A DNA stretch of 37,613 nt from Pantoea stewartii subsp. stewartii (GCF_008801695.1 NZ_VZPF01000053.1:1-37613); one strand, 5' to 3'. Shown: positions 17,224 to 27,511, counted from the stretch's first letter. Notes: a model not told the origin generated them from the sequence alone. Translations and numbers: made by a program.

Positions 17224-19521
17224 ATGAAATGGATTTGCGCTGTTAGCCTCGCTGTTTCCCTTGCGCTGCAACCTGCACTGGCCGGGAAGCCCACCGTTCA
17301 GCATCCGATGACCGAAAAGGCGCGTGATGCCTACATCAATAATCTGCTTAAAAAGATGACGCTGGATGAGAAAATTGGCCAGTTGCGTTTAATTAGCGTG
17401 GGACCGGATACGCCAAAAGAAGCCGTGCGTGAGATGATCCACAAGGGGCAGGTGGGCGCGATTTTTAATACGGTTACGCGCCCGGATATCCGGGCGATGC
17501 AGGATCAGGTGATGCAGCTCAGCCGGCTGAAAATTCCGCTGTTTTTCGCCTATGACGTCGTGCACGGTCAGCGGACGATTTTCCCGATTCCGCTGGCATT
17601 AGCCTCCAGCTGGGATCTGGATGCCGTTAAAGAGGTTGGGCGCATTTCAGCTTATGAAGCGGCAGACGATGGGTTAAATATGACCTGGGCGCCGATGGTT
17701 GACGTCAGCCGGGAGCCGCGCTGGGGACGCGTGTCCGAAGGCTTCGGCGAGGACACCTATTTAACGTCCGAAATGGGACGCACCATGGTGAAAGCGATGC
17801 AGGGCAAAAGCCCGGCAGACCGCTACAACATTATGACCAGCGTTAAGCACTTTGCGCTGTACGGCGCGGTTGAAGGCGGACGGGATTACAACACCGTGGA
17901 CATGAGTCCGCAACGCATGTTCCAGGACTATCTGCCGCCGTATAAAGCCTCTCTGGATGCCGGCAGCGGCGGCGTCATGGTGGCACTCAACTCCATTAAT
18001 GGTGTGCCCGCCACGGCCGACAGCTGGCTGCTGAAAGATCTGCTGCGTCGTGACTGGAAATTTAAAGGGATCACCATCAGCGACCACGGTGCGATCAAAG
18101 AGTTGATTAAACATGGCGTGGCGAGCGATCCGCAGGATGCGGTGCGTATTGCCCTCAAATCCGGTGTCGATATGAGTATGAGCGATGAATATTACAGCAA
18201 ATACTTACCGGACCTGGTGAAACGCGGCATTGTCAGTCGGGCGGAAATCGACGATGCGGCGCGCCACGTGCTTAACGTGAAATACGACATGGGGCTGTTT
18301 AACGATCCCTATAGTCATCTGGGGCCGAAAGAGAGCGATCCCCAGGACACCAATGCAGAAAGCCGCCTGCATCGTCCCGAAGCCCGGGATGTGGCACGCA
18401 AAAGTATGGTGCTGCTGAAAAACCGCCTGAATACGTTACCGCTGAAAAAATCCGGCACCATTGCCTTGATCGGGCCGCTGGCAGACAGCCAGCGCGATAT
18501 CATGGGCAGCTGGTCAGCGGCAGGTGTCGCGAAACAGTCTGTTTCGCTGTTGCAGGGGATGCAAAATGCGACGCAGGGTAAAGCGACGCTGCTGTATGCC
18601 AAAGGATCCAACGTGTCAGACAACAAAGGTATTCAGGACTTCCTGAATATGTATGAACCTGCCATCGTCGTCGATCCGCGCTCCGCACAGGCCATGATCG
18701 ATGAGGCGGTAGAGAAGGCAAAACAGGCAGATGTCGTCGTGGCCGCCGTGGGGGAAGCGCAGGGCATGGCGCACGAAGCGTCCAGCCGTAGCGATCTGAT
18801 GATTCCACCTGCGCAGCAAAAATTACTGGCTGCGCTGAAGGCAACAGGCAAGCCGCTGGTCATCGTACTGATGAACGGTCGTCCATTGGCGCTGGTCAAC
18901 GAAGATCGTATGGCCGATGCCATGCTGGAAACCTGGTTCAGCGGGACAGAAGGGGGCAATGCCATTGCGGATGTGCTGTTTGGCGATTACAACCCCTCCG
19001 GCAAGCTGCCGATCTCCTTCCCGCGTTCCGTGGGACAAATTCCCATCTATTACAACCATCTGCCGACCGGCCGGCCTTATAACTTTGCCAAGCCAAACAA
19101 GTACACGTCCCACTATTACGATGCGGAAAATGGCCCGCTCTATCCGTTTGGTTACGGCCTGAGCTATACCACGTTTACCGTGTCGCCGGTGACGCTGTCC
19201 GCTGAAACCATGCCGCACAACGGCAGTGTTGAAGCCAGCGTGACCGTAACAAACAGCGGTAAAGTTGACGGGGCCACGGTCGTCCAGCTGTACCTGAACG
19301 ATCCGGTAGCCAGCATGAGCCGGCCGGTAAAAGAGCTGCACGGGTTCAAACGGATCATGCTTAAAGCCGGGGAGTCGCAGAAAGTGACCTTCAGGATTGA
19401 CGTTGATGCACTGAAATTCTGGAATCAGCAGATGAAACACGTTGCCGAACCGGGCAAATTTAACGTCATGATTGGTCTGGACTCGGTACGCACCCAGAAC
19501 GCCCAGTTTACCTATCAGTAA
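17224..19521 (+). CDS. bglX: Periplasmic beta-glucosidase BglX (GH3)
   Basis: The 765-residue enzyme, equal in length to E. coli BglX, hydrolyses beta-glucosides in the periplasm. A signal peptide ends at PALA (residue 20). The GH3 N-terminal barrel covers about 35-360, with KHF (208-210) and the likely nucleophile D287 in TISDHGAIKEL. The second GH3 domain is at about 400-610. A fibronectin-III-like domain closes the protein (about 665-755). Start 17224 is chosen over 17194 because it begins the signal peptide. It diverges from dld, as in E. coli. No substrate-specific neighbours are present. Confidence 0.95.
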   Translation: MKWICAVSLAVSLALQPALAGKPTVQHPMTEKARDAYINNLLKKMTLDEKIGQLRLISVGPDTPKEAVREMIHKGQVGAIFNTVTRPDIRAMQDQVMQLSRLKIPLFFAYDVVHGQRTIFPIPLALASSWDLDAVKEVGRISAYEAADDGLNMTWAPMVDVSREPRWGRVSEGFGEDTYLTSEMGRTMVKAMQGKSPADRYNIMTSVKHFALYGAVEGGRDYNTVDMSPQRMFQDYLPPYKASLDAGSGGVMVALNSINGVPATADSWLLKDLLRRDWKFKGITISDHGAIKELIKHGVASDPQDAVRIALKSGVDMSMSDEYYSKYLPDLVKRGIVSRAEIDDAARHVLNVKYDMGLFNDPYSHLGPKESDPQDTNAESRLHRPEARDVARKSMVLLKNRLNTLPLKKSGTIALIGPLADSQRDIMGSWSAAGVAKQSVSLLQGMQNATQGKATLLYAKGSNVSDNKGIQDFLNMYEPAIVVDPRSAQAMIDEAVEKAKQADVVVAAVGEAQGMAHEASSRSDLMIPPAQQKLLAALKATGKPLVIVLMNGRPLALVNEDRMADAMLETWFSGTEGGNAIADVLFGDYNPSGKLPISFPRSVGQIPIYYNHLPTGRPYNFAKPNKYTSHYYDAENGPLYPFGYGLSYTTFTVSPVTLSAETMPHNGSVEASVTVTNSGKVDGATVVQLYLNDPVASMSRPVKELHGFKRIMLKAGESQKVTFRIDVDALKFWNQQMKHVAEPGKFNVMIGLDSVRTQNAQFTYQ

Positions 19522-19527
19522 GCCCCG

Positions 19528-19583
19528 GCACGAACCGCGCGTCCGGTTCGTGCTGATTAACGCTTCCCCGTACCGGGGAAGCG
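19528..19583. repeat. Two tandem hairpins after bglX
   Basis: Hairpin 1 has arms GCACGAACC (19528-19536) and GGTTCGTGC (19545-19553). Hairpin 2 has arms CGCTTCCCCG (19561-19570) and CGGGGAAGCG (19574-19583) with a three-base loop. Both are perfect. They begin six bases after the bglX stop. Neither has a strong T run, so they may protect the mRNA 3' end or act as terminators together. Confidence 0.6.
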
Positions 19584-19717
19584 CATCCCGTTTCTGCTTC
19601 CGCCATCCTGCCCGGACCTCCCCACTTTGAGAGTTTTACCCTTGTCTGACATGGCGACAGGCATGATCCTGCTCTATCCTCGGGGAAAATGGATTCCTCA
19701 AGCACGAATGAGGCGCT

Positions 19718-20824
19718 ATGACGTACCAAACACTGATTGCCGAAGCCCACAATCAGCAGCGCACCCTGACGGCCATTGTCGAACAGGATGCGCGTACTGC
19801 TTATTTCTATATCTGGCCCACTGACCTGTTTCGTAGCCAGTTTGCGGTGCGCGGCTGCTGGTTACGTAACCTCCTGCCCGCGCCGGTTGAGGACGATCAC
19901 CAGGCGATGGCGCAGGGCATTGCCCCCCTGTTAAGTGCCGAATACTGTCGTAACCTGGAAGCGGAGCCGCCGCTGGATCCGGCAGGGTTGCAAATACTCT
20001 GGGAACCGGGCGACGCGTGCGCAGCACTCTGGTACTACGGTCAGCTTCTTGCCGTGATCCCGGGCTGGAGTCTTTATCAGGATAAGCAGGTCAGTTTTTC
20101 TGCAGGCTGTATTAAAAACAACCGGCTGACCGCACCCCTGGGTTCGGCGTCCACTAACCATTATTACGCCCTGGCCGAACAGCAACGGCAGTTCTGGCGT
20201 GAATGGCATGACGGCAGCGAATGGGACAAGGTACAGCAGGATCTGATGACCTGTTATCAGGCGCAGTTTGGCGAGTCGGTAAAATACTACGCGATCGATC
20301 AAGGCAACTGGCCGCCAATGGCGCTGTCGCAGCATTATCACAACGGCATCTGGTATTTTCTGACGCTGGGGATGAGTATTCGTCCCATGCCGCAGGTAGA
20401 TTTTCTGTTTGATGAACTGGCACCGCACTATCGCCGGGCAGAGCTGGGGATGGCTGTTGATGGCGAGGTGATGACGGAGAGCAATGCGGTGCAAATGGCC
20501 AGTGCGCTGGCAGAATTTGTGCATTTACCATGGGCGCGCCTCACCTGGCTCGGCGAAGGCCATACGCTGGCTTCGGAAGTGGCTCCTGTGGGATTTGAAA
20601 GCTATCTGTTAGCCAACGAGCTGGCACCGGAAAGCGCGCAGTTTGTCCTGCCGAGGCGCGATGGCGACAGGCCAACGTTACTGTGGGCCACGCCGGTAAC
20701 CGAAGCGGAGCGTCAGTTTGCACAGGCTGAACCCCAGGGCGGACAACAACTGCGTGAACGCCTTTCCGCTGGCGGAAATACCCATATTTTCCGGCCACGC
20801 GAGCAGGTCGTCGAGGCGGGATAA
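19718..20824 (+). CDS. Suppressor-of-fused (SUFU)-like domain protein
   Basis: The 368-residue soluble protein has no signal peptide. I assign it tentatively to the bacterial SUFU-like family because of the phrase ALWYYGQLLAVIPGWSLYQD and the later block with FLTLGMSIRPMPQV and RLTWLGEGHTL. In bacteria, SUFU-domain proteins are often immunity or chaperone-like proteins, but that is family knowledge and nothing toxin-like lies beside this gene. A GAGG site precedes the ATG. It lies between bglX and the chemoreceptor gene, a place where E. coli has no such gene. It may form its own transcription unit. If the family call is wrong, it remains a conserved hypothetical protein. Confidence 0.55.
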   Translation: MTYQTLIAEAHNQQRTLTAIVEQDARTAYFYIWPTDLFRSQFAVRGCWLRNLLPAPVEDDHQAMAQGIAPLLSAEYCRNLEAEPPLDPAGLQILWEPGDACAALWYYGQLLAVIPGWSLYQDKQVSFSAGCIKNNRLTAPLGSASTNHYYALAEQQRQFWREWHDGSEWDKVQQDLMTCYQAQFGESVKYYAIDQGNWPPMALSQHYHNGIWYFLTLGMSIRPMPQVDFLFDELAPHYRRAELGMAVDGEVMTESNAVQMASALAEFVHLPWARLTWLGEGHTLASEVAPVGFESYLLANELAPESAQFVLPRRDGDRPTLLWATPVTEAERQFAQAEPQGGQQLRERLSAGGNTHIFRPREQVVEAG

Positions 20825-20932
20825 GCCGCGCAATTGGGTGCCGCCTGCCGCCAGGGGTAAGAAAGTTACGCACCTGGCGCAATTAAATATCTTTATTGTT
20901 AAATGACTTGTTAAATTTGTGATCTAGTCTAC

Positions 20933-20959
20933 TCAAGTTCCCCTTTGCTGTGCCGTTAA
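20933..20959 (+). promoter_or_regulatory. FliA (sigma 28) type promoter for the chemoreceptor gene
   Basis: TCAAGTTC (20933-20940) is followed by exactly 11 bases and then GCCGTTAA (20952-20959). The sigma 28 consensus is TAAAGTTT, 11 bases, GCCGATAA, so six of eight and seven of eight bases match with the right spacing. It lies about 40 bp before the start of the chemoreceptor gene, as expected for class-3 motility genes. Confidence 0.8.
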
Positions 20960-20999
20960 CCCGGATCAGGCAATGGCGCCACAAAAGGTCAGGGGAACA

Positions 21000-22898
21000 A
21001 TGATGTTAAAGACCACGCAATCCCGCTTCACCGCAACACTTATCGGCTTCTTTGTTGCGTTAATGTTGGTCACTATCTGGGTAATTAATCAGTTTGTTGC
21101 GCCTCAACTGGTGGAAAATGAAAGCCGCCTGATTCGTTATCAGGTGGATTCACTGGCTACCGGCATTGTTGAGCAAATGAACCGTGTGCAGGCGCAGCAA
21201 CGCGCTATCACCGAGGCTGCGGCCGTCATCGACAGCGCGGCGATCGACACCTTATTACCGGCGCTGGTCAACCAGTATCAGGACAGCAACGTCTTTGGCG
21301 GCGGTATCTGGCCCTTACCTAATCGTCGCGAAGCCGGAAAAGAAAAAGACAGCAGCTTTTTCGCGCGTGATGCCAGTAATAAGCTGCAGGTGAATACCTA
21401 CTGGAACTCTGAGGCGGCTGACAAGTACTGGGAGCAACCCTGGTACAAAGACGGGATGGCTTCACCAAAAGGGCAGTGTGCCTGGGCTAAGGCTTATCAG
21501 GATGCCGCCAGCCCACAGCCGCGTACCAACTGTGCGATGGCCATCTACCGCGACGGTTCCGTCTGGGGCGTCTCAACCATCGACGTTACGTTGGGTTTTT
21601 TCAACCAACTGGCTAAAAAAATGGGCGAGGCGATTCATGGAGACGTACTGATCGTTGAGTCTGACGGCAAAGTGGTCGGCAACGCAGCGCTGGCGAACGG
21701 TACGCCGAAACTTGAGAACCTGAGCGATCTGCAGAATCCAATGGCTGGGCCATTGAAAACCCTGCTGGCTCACGCAGGCACCCAGCCGACAGAAACCACT
21801 TACAATAGTCATGACGGTGAACAGACGCTGTTTTTACAGGCTATTCCGGGCAGCCCGTGGTATCTGGCCAGTAGCGTTCCGAGCAGCCTCCTGAAAGCAC
21901 AGTCCCACAACATGCTGATGCGTCTGGGCCTGGTACAGATCCCGCTGGCAGTTATTCTGTTACTGGTGCTGTTAGGCTTTGTCCGCGCGATGATGAAGCG
22001 CCTGAGAATGCTGAATCAAAATATTGAAGCCTTGTCGACAGGCGGTGCGGATTTGACCCAGCGCCTGCCGGCCAGCAACAGCCCGGAATTCAACGCGGTG
22101 GCACAGAGCTTCAATAATTTTATCAGCTACCTGCAAGGGTTAATGCAGCAGGTTGGCGGCAGCGCCCTGGCCATTTCAGCCGCATCACGTGAAATTGCCA
22201 GTGGTAATACGAATCTGTCGTCACGGACGGAAGGTCAGGCCAGCTCGATTGTTGAGACGGCGGCCTCAATGGAACAGCTGACCGGCACCGTGCGTCAGAA
22301 CGCCGATAACGCCACACATGCGAACCAGCTGGCCGGTGAGGCGTCACAGGTGGCGGCACGTGGCACAGAGGTGGTTCGGCAGGTCGTCAGCACCATGGGT
22401 GAAATCCATCACTCTTCACGTAAAGTCGTGGATATCATTAGCGTGATCGACAGCATTGCCTTCCAGACCAATATCCTGGCGCTGAACGCCGCCGTTGAAG
22501 CGGCGAGTGCCGGAGAACAGGGCCGGGGCTTTGCCGTGGTGGCATCAGAAGTCCGTAACCTGGCGCAACGTTCCGCTAACTCCGCCCGTGAGATCAAAAA
22601 ACTCATCGAAGAGTCCGTAGCCAATATCGATGCGGGTAGCCAGTTGGTCGAGCAGGCCGGGCAGACGATGGACGAACTGGTGCAGGGCGTCAGCAGCGTG
22701 ACCACCCTGATGAGCGAGATTATGGCGGCCAGCCGTGAACAGAGCATGGGCATTGATCAGGTCAACGTGGCCATCAACCAGCTAGACAGCACCACGCAGC
22801 AAAACGCCGTGCTGGTTGAAGAAGTCTCCTCAGCCGCCCAGGCGATGGAAGCGCAAAGTCTGCAACTGGAACAGGTTGTGAAAAGCTTTAAACTTTAA
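21000..22898 (+). CDS. Methyl-accepting chemotaxis protein with periplasmic Cache domain
   Basis: The protein has about 632 residues. TM1 is at about 11-31. A large periplasmic double-Cache-type sensor follows (about 38-300, with [19 protein letters not shown], then [21 protein letters not shown], then [11 protein letters not shown]). TM2 is at about 305-328, then a HAMP linker, then the signalling domain. The kinase-contact hairpin [29 protein letters not shown] is well conserved. The protein ends EQVVKSFKL and has no NWETF-type tail, so it should depend on other receptors for CheR/CheB docking. Cache sensors often bind amino or organic acids; the ligand is unknown. An AGGGGA site fits ATG 21000 or 21003. 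The sigma 28 promoter upstream ties it to the flagellar regulon. Confidence 0.93.
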   Translation: MMLKTTQSRFTATLIGFFVALMLVTIWVINQFVAPQLVENESRLIRYQVDSLATGIVEQMNRVQAQQRAITEAAAVIDSAAIDTLLPALVNQYQDSNVFGGGIWPLPNRREAGKEKDSSFFARDASNKLQVNTYWNSEAADKYWEQPWYKDGMASPKGQCAWAKAYQDAASPQPRTNCAMAIYRDGSVWGVSTIDVTLGFFNQLAKKMGEAIHGDVLIVESDGKVVGNAALANGTPKLENLSDLQNPMAGPLKTLLAHAGTQPTETTYNSHDGEQTLFLQAIPGSPWYLASSVPSSLLKAQSHNMLMRLGLVQIPLAVILLLVLLGFVRAMMKRLRMLNQNIEALSTGGADLTQRLPASNSPEFNAVAQSFNNFISYLQGLMQQVGGSALAISAASREIASGNTNLSSRTEGQASSIVETAASMEQLTGTVRQNADNATHANQLAGEASQVAARGTEVVRQVVSTMGEIHHSSRKVVDIISVIDSIAFQTNILALNAAVEAASAGEQGRGFAVVASEVRNLAQRSANSAREIKKLIEESVANIDAGSQLVEQAGQTMDELVQGVSSVTTLMSEIMAASREQSMGIDQVNVAINQLDSTTQQNAVLVEEVSSAAQAMEAQSLQLEQVVKSFKL

Positions 22899-22906
22899 CG
22901 CCCATC

Positions 22907-22935
22907 GGGCCAGCCTCCGCTGGCCCAATATTTTT
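22907..22935 (+). terminator. Intrinsic terminator of the chemoreceptor gene
   Basis: An eight-base stem, GGGCCAGC and GCTGGCCC, with a CTCC loop is followed by AATATTTTT. It starts nine bases after the stop codon. Confidence 0.88.
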
Positions 22936-23045
22936 GCCGATCGGCTTCACCGTCTGACAGATTTGTGCATAAACAGCACAATTTTATCCCCTCAACCTCG
23001 CCGATCTTGTGCCAGAATGATGAGGAACACATTCAAGGAATCCTC

Positions 23046-23579
23046 ATGTCTGCTATTGAAGTCATCCTCGTCGACCATCTTGATCGCCCCACTGGCAAAA
23101 TGGAAAAGCTGGAAGTACATGAAAAAGGATTACTGCACCGTGCCGTGACGGTGTATGTTTTTAACGCCCGTCAGGAATTGCTGCTTCAGCGTCGCGCCAG
23201 CGATAAATACCATTGCGGCGGCCTCTGGAGTAATACCTGCTGCGGCCATCCTTATCCTCATGAGTCGACTAAAGACGCGGCTGAACGTCGGTTACGTGAA
23301 GAAATGGGCATGACCTTGTCGCTGACGCCGATCTTCGAACTGAGCTACAACCTGCCCCTGAGTAATGGTCTGACAGAGCATGAATACGGCCATGTGTTTT
23401 TTGCGGTCAGCGATGAGCTGCCCCAGCTCAATCCGCAGGAGGCCGACGCTTTCGACTACCGTTCGATGCAGGATATCGCCCGGCAAATGCAGCAGCAGCC
23501 GCAGCAGTTTACGCCCTGGTTTCTTCATACATTCCCGCGTATTCCTGCCTACCTTGAGCATTTCACTTTCCCGGCATAA
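23046..23579 (+). CDS. idi: Isopentenyl-diphosphate delta-isomerase, type 1
   Basis: The 177-residue cytosolic enzyme interconverts isopentenyl and dimethylallyl diphosphate, the C5 units for quinone, undecaprenyl and other isoprenoids. The Nudix-fold core is visible: GGLWSNTCCGHP (58-69) with the catalytic cysteine, then ERRLREEMGM (80-89), and the acidic EHEYGHVFF block (111-119) with the second catalytic residue. The aromatic WFLHTFPR block that shapes the active site is near residues 158-165. The start at 23046 has an AAGGAA site; the longer frame from 22965 is unlikely. The gene stands alone between the chemoreceptor and osmF. In E. coli idi lies elsewhere. Confidence 0.95.
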   Translation: MSAIEVILVDHLDRPTGKMEKLEVHEKGLLHRAVTVYVFNARQELLLQRRASDKYHCGGLWSNTCCGHPYPHESTKDAAERRLREEMGMTLSLTPIFELSYNLPLSNGLTEHEYGHVFFAVSDELPQLNPQEADAFDYRSMQDIARQMQQQPQQFTPWFLHTFPRIPAYLEHFTFPA

Positions 23580-23649
23580 CGCTCTCGCCCTGGCTGATGT
23601 GGTCAGGGCCGGTTTCGTCACAAAACCCATCGCGCAACGCTGTTGCCAG

Positions 23650-23658
23650 GCTACGCTT
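23650..23658 (+). promoter_or_regulatory. Sigma S-like -10 element upstream of osmF
   Basis: GCTACGCTT fits the sigma S extended -10 pattern KCTAYRCTT. It lies about 100 bp before the osmF start. E. coli osmF is known to be RpoS-dependent and osmotically induced, which fits. No clear -35 box is present, which is also typical of sigma S promoters. Confidence 0.45.
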
Positions 23659-23756
23659 TTATTGCAATGAATAAAAACGGTGGGGTGCCCGTGCGCGTTT
23701 CGCAGTGCTGACAACCAACGGCGACTCCAGGTGAATAACGTGATAAGGAAAGCAAC

Positions 23757-24668
23757 ATGGCAACTATTCGCGGTTGGGCGGGCATCGGTGCAGTAGTGTT
23801 TAGTCTCGGGATGGCGCATGCGGCCGAACCGGTTCGTGTCGGTTCCAAGATTGATACCGAAGGCTCACTGTTGGGAAATGTGATTCTGCTGGTGCTGGAA
23901 AAGCATGGTGTCAAAACCGTGAATAAAATCCAGTTGGGCGCCACCCAGGTGGTACGCGGTGCCATTACGGCGGGGGAACTGGATATCTACCCGGAATACA
24001 CCGGTAATGGCGCGTCCTTTTTTAACGACGAAAAAGACAGTGCCTGGAAGAATGCCCGTCAGGGTTATGAGAAGGTCAAAAAGCTGGATGCAGAGAAAAA
24101 TCACCTGATCTGGCTGACGCCCGCGCCCGCCAATAATACCTGGACCATTGCGGTGCGCAATGATGTGGCCGAAAAAAATCAGCTTAATTCACTACAGGAC
24201 CTGAGCGCTTACCTCAAAAAAGGCGGTACGTTTAAGCTGGCTGCCTCGGCGGAATTTATTGAACGCAGCGATGCGTTGCCGGCCTTTGAAAAAGCCTATG
24301 ACTTTACGCTTAAGCAGGATCAACTGTTGTCGCTGGCAGGCGGCGATACGGCGGTAACTATCGGTGCGGCCGCCCAGCAAACCTCCGGGGTAAATGCGGC
24401 CATGGCCTACGGCACGGATGGCCCGGTTGCCGCGCTGGGCCTGAAAACCCTGAGCGATCCCAAAGGCGTGCAGCCCATCTATGCGCCCACACCCGTTGTA
24501 CGTGAAGCGGTGCTCAAAGCCTATCCGCAAATGGATGCCTGGCTAAAACCGGCGTTCAGTGCACTTGACGAAAAAACATTGCAACAGCTCAACGCCAAAA
24601 TTGCTGTGGAAGGGCAGGATGCCAGCAGTGTGGCAAAAGCGTGGCTGCAACAGCAAAAGCTGCTGTAA
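23757..24668 (+). CDS. osmF: Glycine-betaine-type ABC importer, periplasmic binding protein OsmF
   Basis: The 303-residue protein (E. coli YehZ/OsmF is about 305) has a signal peptide ending near MAHAA (residue 23). An OpuAC-type substrate-binding domain follows, recognised by VRVGSKIDTEGSLLGNVILLVLEKHG, then GELDIYPEYTGNG, then WLTPAPANNTWTIAV. It captures an osmoprotectant-like ligand in the periplasm and hands it to YehW/YehY. The E. coli system binds glycine betaine only weakly, so the true substrate is open. It is first in the osmF-yehY-yehX-yehW operon, with an ATAAGGAAA ribosome site. This binding-protein, permease, ATPase, permease order is the same as in E. coli. Confidence 0.94.
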   Translation: MATIRGWAGIGAVVFSLGMAHAAEPVRVGSKIDTEGSLLGNVILLVLEKHGVKTVNKIQLGATQVVRGAITAGELDIYPEYTGNGASFFNDEKDSAWKNARQGYEKVKKLDAEKNHLIWLTPAPANNTWTIAVRNDVAEKNQLNSLQDLSAYLKKGGTFKLAASAEFIERSDALPAFEKAYDFTLKQDQLLSLAGGDTAVTIGAAAQQTSGVNAAMAYGTDGPVAALGLKTLSDPKGVQPIYAPTPVVREAVLKAYPQMDAWLKPAFSALDEKTLQQLNAKIAVEGQDASSVAKAWLQQQKLL

Positions 24669-24670
24669 CG

Positions 24671-25846
24671 GTGTCGCTTACGCGGTCGGTCATCAACTGG
24701 CCCTGGCGACAGCCTGTGGCTCTGGTCCTTGTTTTGCTCCTGAGTCTGGTGCTGGGCGGGCTGCCGTTTGTCATTGTGGCGGCCAACCGGCTGGTCAGCG
24801 GCCAGTCCCTGATGCTCTGGCAAACCGCACACGGCAGCCTGGTGCTCCCGCTGTGGCTGATGCTGGTGGCACTGTTATGGATACGATCGTCTTCCCTGCG
24901 CAGCGCCCTGCAATTCCTCACCGCCGCCCTGCTGTTGGCGGCGCTGACTGGCGTGTGCGGCGATCAGGCAACATGGGTGGCGGAGCAGGGTAGCCGTCTC
25001 GCGCGTACCCGTTTTGCCAGCGGCATGTGGTGTGCAAGTGCCACTACGCTACTGCTCATCACGGATACGGTGCGTCAGTTAACCAAACATAAGCGCTGGC
25101 AGCTTGTGCTGAATCTGTCGGTCTGGATCATCCCTCTGTTTCTGCTGTTCAGCGGTCAACTTTCACAGCTATCTCTGCTTAAAGAATATGCCAGTCGTGA
25201 GGCGGTGTTCGATGCCGCTTTACTGCGCCATCTGACGTTATTAGTTGGCACCGTTCTGCCTGCCTTACTCATCGCGTTGCCGCTTGGCATAGCGCTCTAC
25301 CGACGGCCTGGCTGGCAAAGCAGCGTGTTTGGCGTACTGAATGTCGTTCAGACAGTGCCCTCAGTGGCGTTGTTTGGTTTACTGATTGCCCCGCTGGCGG
25401 CGCTGGCAAAACGTGTTCCCCTGGCAGGTGAATGGGGCATCAGCGGCATTGGGATGGCGCCCGCGATCATCGCCCTGGTGTTCTATGCGCTGTTGCCGCT
25501 TGTGCGCAATGTGGTGACCGGTCTGCAACAGGTGCCCCCTGACGTGCGCGAAACTGCGCGCGGCATGGGGCTGAGCCGCCGCCAGCAGTTCCTTGCCGTT
25601 GACGTCCCCCTGGCGTTGCCAGTGTGGCTGGCAGGATTACGTGTGGTGGTGGTGCAGACGCTGGGCATGGCGGTGATCGCGGCGCTGATTGGCGCAGGCG
25701 GATTCGGCGCCATTATTTTCCAGGGATTGCTGAGCAATGCGCTGGATCTGGTGCTGTTAGGCGTGATCCCGGTCATTGCGCTGGCGGTCGTGCTGGATGC
25801 GTTATTTCGGGTAGTGATAGCCCTGCTGGAGCGAAGCGATGATTGA
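24671..25846 (+). CDS. yehY: Osmoprotectant ABC importer permease YehY
   Basis: The 391-residue inner-membrane permease has several N-terminal hydrophobic segments (about residues 12-150), then the BPD transporter domain (about 180-385). The coupling-helix region is GLQQVPPDVRETARGMGLSRRQQFLAVDVPLALP, which contacts YehX. The start is not certain: GTG at 24671 lies two bases after the osmF stop, and another GTG at 24641 would overlap osmF. Length against E. coli YehY (385) favours 24671. The end overlaps yehX by eight bases. With YehW it forms a heterodimeric pore. Confidence 0.92.
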   Translation: MSLTRSVINWPWRQPVALVLVLLLSLVLGGLPFVIVAANRLVSGQSLMLWQTAHGSLVLPLWLMLVALLWIRSSSLRSALQFLTAALLLAALTGVCGDQATWVAEQGSRLARTRFASGMWCASATTLLLITDTVRQLTKHKRWQLVLNLSVWIIPLFLLFSGQLSQLSLLKEYASREAVFDAALLRHLTLLVGTVLPALLIALPLGIALYRRPGWQSSVFGVLNVVQTVPSVALFGLLIAPLAALAKRVPLAGEWGISGIGMAPAIIALVFYALLPLVRNVVTGLQQVPPDVRETARGMGLSRRQQFLAVDVPLALPVWLAGLRVVVVQTLGMAVIAALIGAGGFGAIIFQGLLSNALDLVLLGVIPVIALAVVLDALFRVVIALLERSDD

Positions 25847-26786
25847 GTTTGAGCGCGTCACAAAATACTTTGCGGGCCAGGCGGCGGTGAAAAATCTTTC
25901 TCTGACGCTTGCCGAGGGAAGCTTTAGCGTTCTGTTGGGGACGTCGGGTTCCGGCAAGTCGACCACGCTGAAAATGATTAACCGCCTGGTGGAGTACGAT
26001 CAGGGCGATATTCGCTTTCGGGGGACGTCGATTCGTCAGCTGGATGCGCAGGTCCTGCGCCGACAAATGGGCTATGCGATTCAGTCGACGGGGTTATTTC
26101 CCCACTGGACGATCGAAAAGAATATTGCCACGGTGCCCGCCTTGCTTGGCTGGCCGAATGCACGCCGCCAGGCACGAATTGCGGAACTCATGACGCTACT
26201 GAATCTGGATACGGCCTTATTGCGTCGCTATCCGCATCAGCTTTCCGGCGGGCAGCAGCAGCGCGTCGGGGTTGCCCGGGCGCTGGCAGCCGATCCCCAG
26301 GTGTTACTGATGGATGAACCGTTTGGTGCACTGGATCCGGTAACGCGCAGCGCGCTACAACAGGAAATGTTACGTATCCATCAGGTCTCCGGCTGCACGA
26401 TTGTGTTGGTGACGCATGATATTGATGAAGCCCTGACGCTGGCCGACAACATCGTGCTGCTCCATGACGGTGAGATCGTTCAGCAGGGGAAACCGCTGAC
26501 GTTGCTGACCCGGCCAGGCAACGATTTTGTCCGGGATTTTTTTGGCCGCAGTGAAAGAGGACTGCGGCTACTGGCGCTCGGACAGGTCGGCAGCGTGGTG
26601 CGTCATGGCGAATGGCTGGAAGCAGAACCGCTCAGGGCAGATCTGACGTTACGTGAGGCGCTGTCGCAGTTTATCAGTCGCGGCACCGATAAATTGCCGG
26701 TAGTCGATGGCGATCACCGCCCGCTTGGTGTGCTTCACTTCGCTGACCTGCTGCATCATGCGGAGACGGGCCGATGCGACGGTTAG
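25839..26786 (+). CDS. yehX: Osmoprotectant ABC importer ATPase YehX
   Basis: The 315-residue ATPase has Walker [10 protein letters not shown] (34-42), signature LSGGQQQR (135-142), Walker B VLLMDE (155-160) and the H-loop histidine at 193 in VTHDIDEA. The C-terminal part (about 245-312) is CBS-like and ends in [23 protein letters not shown]. In related importers such as OpuA this region senses ionic strength, so osmotic gating is plausible. It overlaps both permease genes, so translation is coupled. Confidence 0.95.
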   Translation: MIEFERVTKYFAGQAAVKNLSLTLAEGSFSVLLGTSGSGKSTTLKMINRLVEYDQGDIRFRGTSIRQLDAQVLRRQMGYAIQSTGLFPHWTIEKNIATVPALLGWPNARRQARIAELMTLLNLDTALLRRYPHQLSGGQQQRVGVARALAADPQVLLMDEPFGALDPVTRSALQQEMLRIHQVSGCTIVLVTHDIDEALTLADNIVLLHDGEIVQQGKPLTLLTRPGNDFVRDFFGRSERGLRLLALGQVGSVVRHGEWLEAEPLRADLTLREALSQFISRGTDKLPVVDGDHRPLGVLHFADLLHHAETGRCDG

Positions 26787-27511
26787 CCGATCCGCTGCTG
26801 TGGCTGGTGCTGCTCTATCTGGGACTGCTCTGGGCGATGCCCTACAGTGGCCCGCTGTTTGCCGCCTGGTTTCCTGAACTTGCGCGCCCACTCTACCAGC
26901 AGGACAGTTTCTGGCAACTCACCCTGGCGCACCTGTTTTTAGTGGTCGTAGCCAGTCTGCTGGCAACCGTTATCGGCGTCGGCGTCGGCTGTGGCGTGCT
27001 GGCGACGCGTCGCAGTGGCCGCGCTTTCCGCCCTCTGCTGGAAACCATTGCGGCAGCCGGTCAGACCATCCCGCCTGTGGCCGTGCTGGCCATTGCGATA
27101 CCGGTGATGGGATTTGGCGCCTGGCCCGCGATCGTGGCATTATTGCTCTATGGTTTGCTGCCCATCCTTCAGGGCACCTTAGCAGGGCTGGACAACGTGC
27201 CTGCCAGCAGCCGGGAGATTGCCGTAGGGGTGGGAATGAGCCGTTGGCAGCGCTTATGGCAGGTGGAGCTCGCCCTGGCCGCGCCGGTGATTATTGCGGG
27301 AATGCGCACGTCGGTGATTATCAATATCGGTACGGCAGCCATCGCCTCTACCGTAGGGGCAAAAAGCCTGGGATCGCCCATCATTATTGGATTAAGCGGC
27401 TTTAATACCGCCTATGTGCTGCAGGGCGCTTTACTGGTCGCACTGTTGGCGATTGTCTGCGATCGCCTGTTTGAACGGCTACAGCGCAGATTTAGCGTGA
27501 ATGGACGATGA
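26774..27511 (+). CDS. yehW: Osmoprotectant ABC importer permease YehW
   Basis: The 245-residue permease has about six membrane segments and a BPD domain, with the coupling motif [34 protein letters not shown]. It overlaps the end of yehX by 13 bases and is the last gene of the operon. Its last 20 bases overlap the end of the convergent small gene yohO. It pairs with YehY to form the membrane pore. Confidence 0.94.
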   Translation: MRRLADPLLWLVLLYLGLLWAMPYSGPLFAAWFPELARPLYQQDSFWQLTLAHLFLVVVASLLATVIGVGVGCGVLATRRSGRAFRPLLETIAAAGQTIPPVAVLAIAIPVMGFGAWPAIVALLLYGLLPILQGTLAGLDNVPASSREIAVGVGMSRWQRLWQVELALAAPVIIAGMRTSVIINIGTAAIASTVGAKSLGSPIIIGLSGFNTAYVLQGALLVALLAIVCDRLFERLQRRFSVNGR

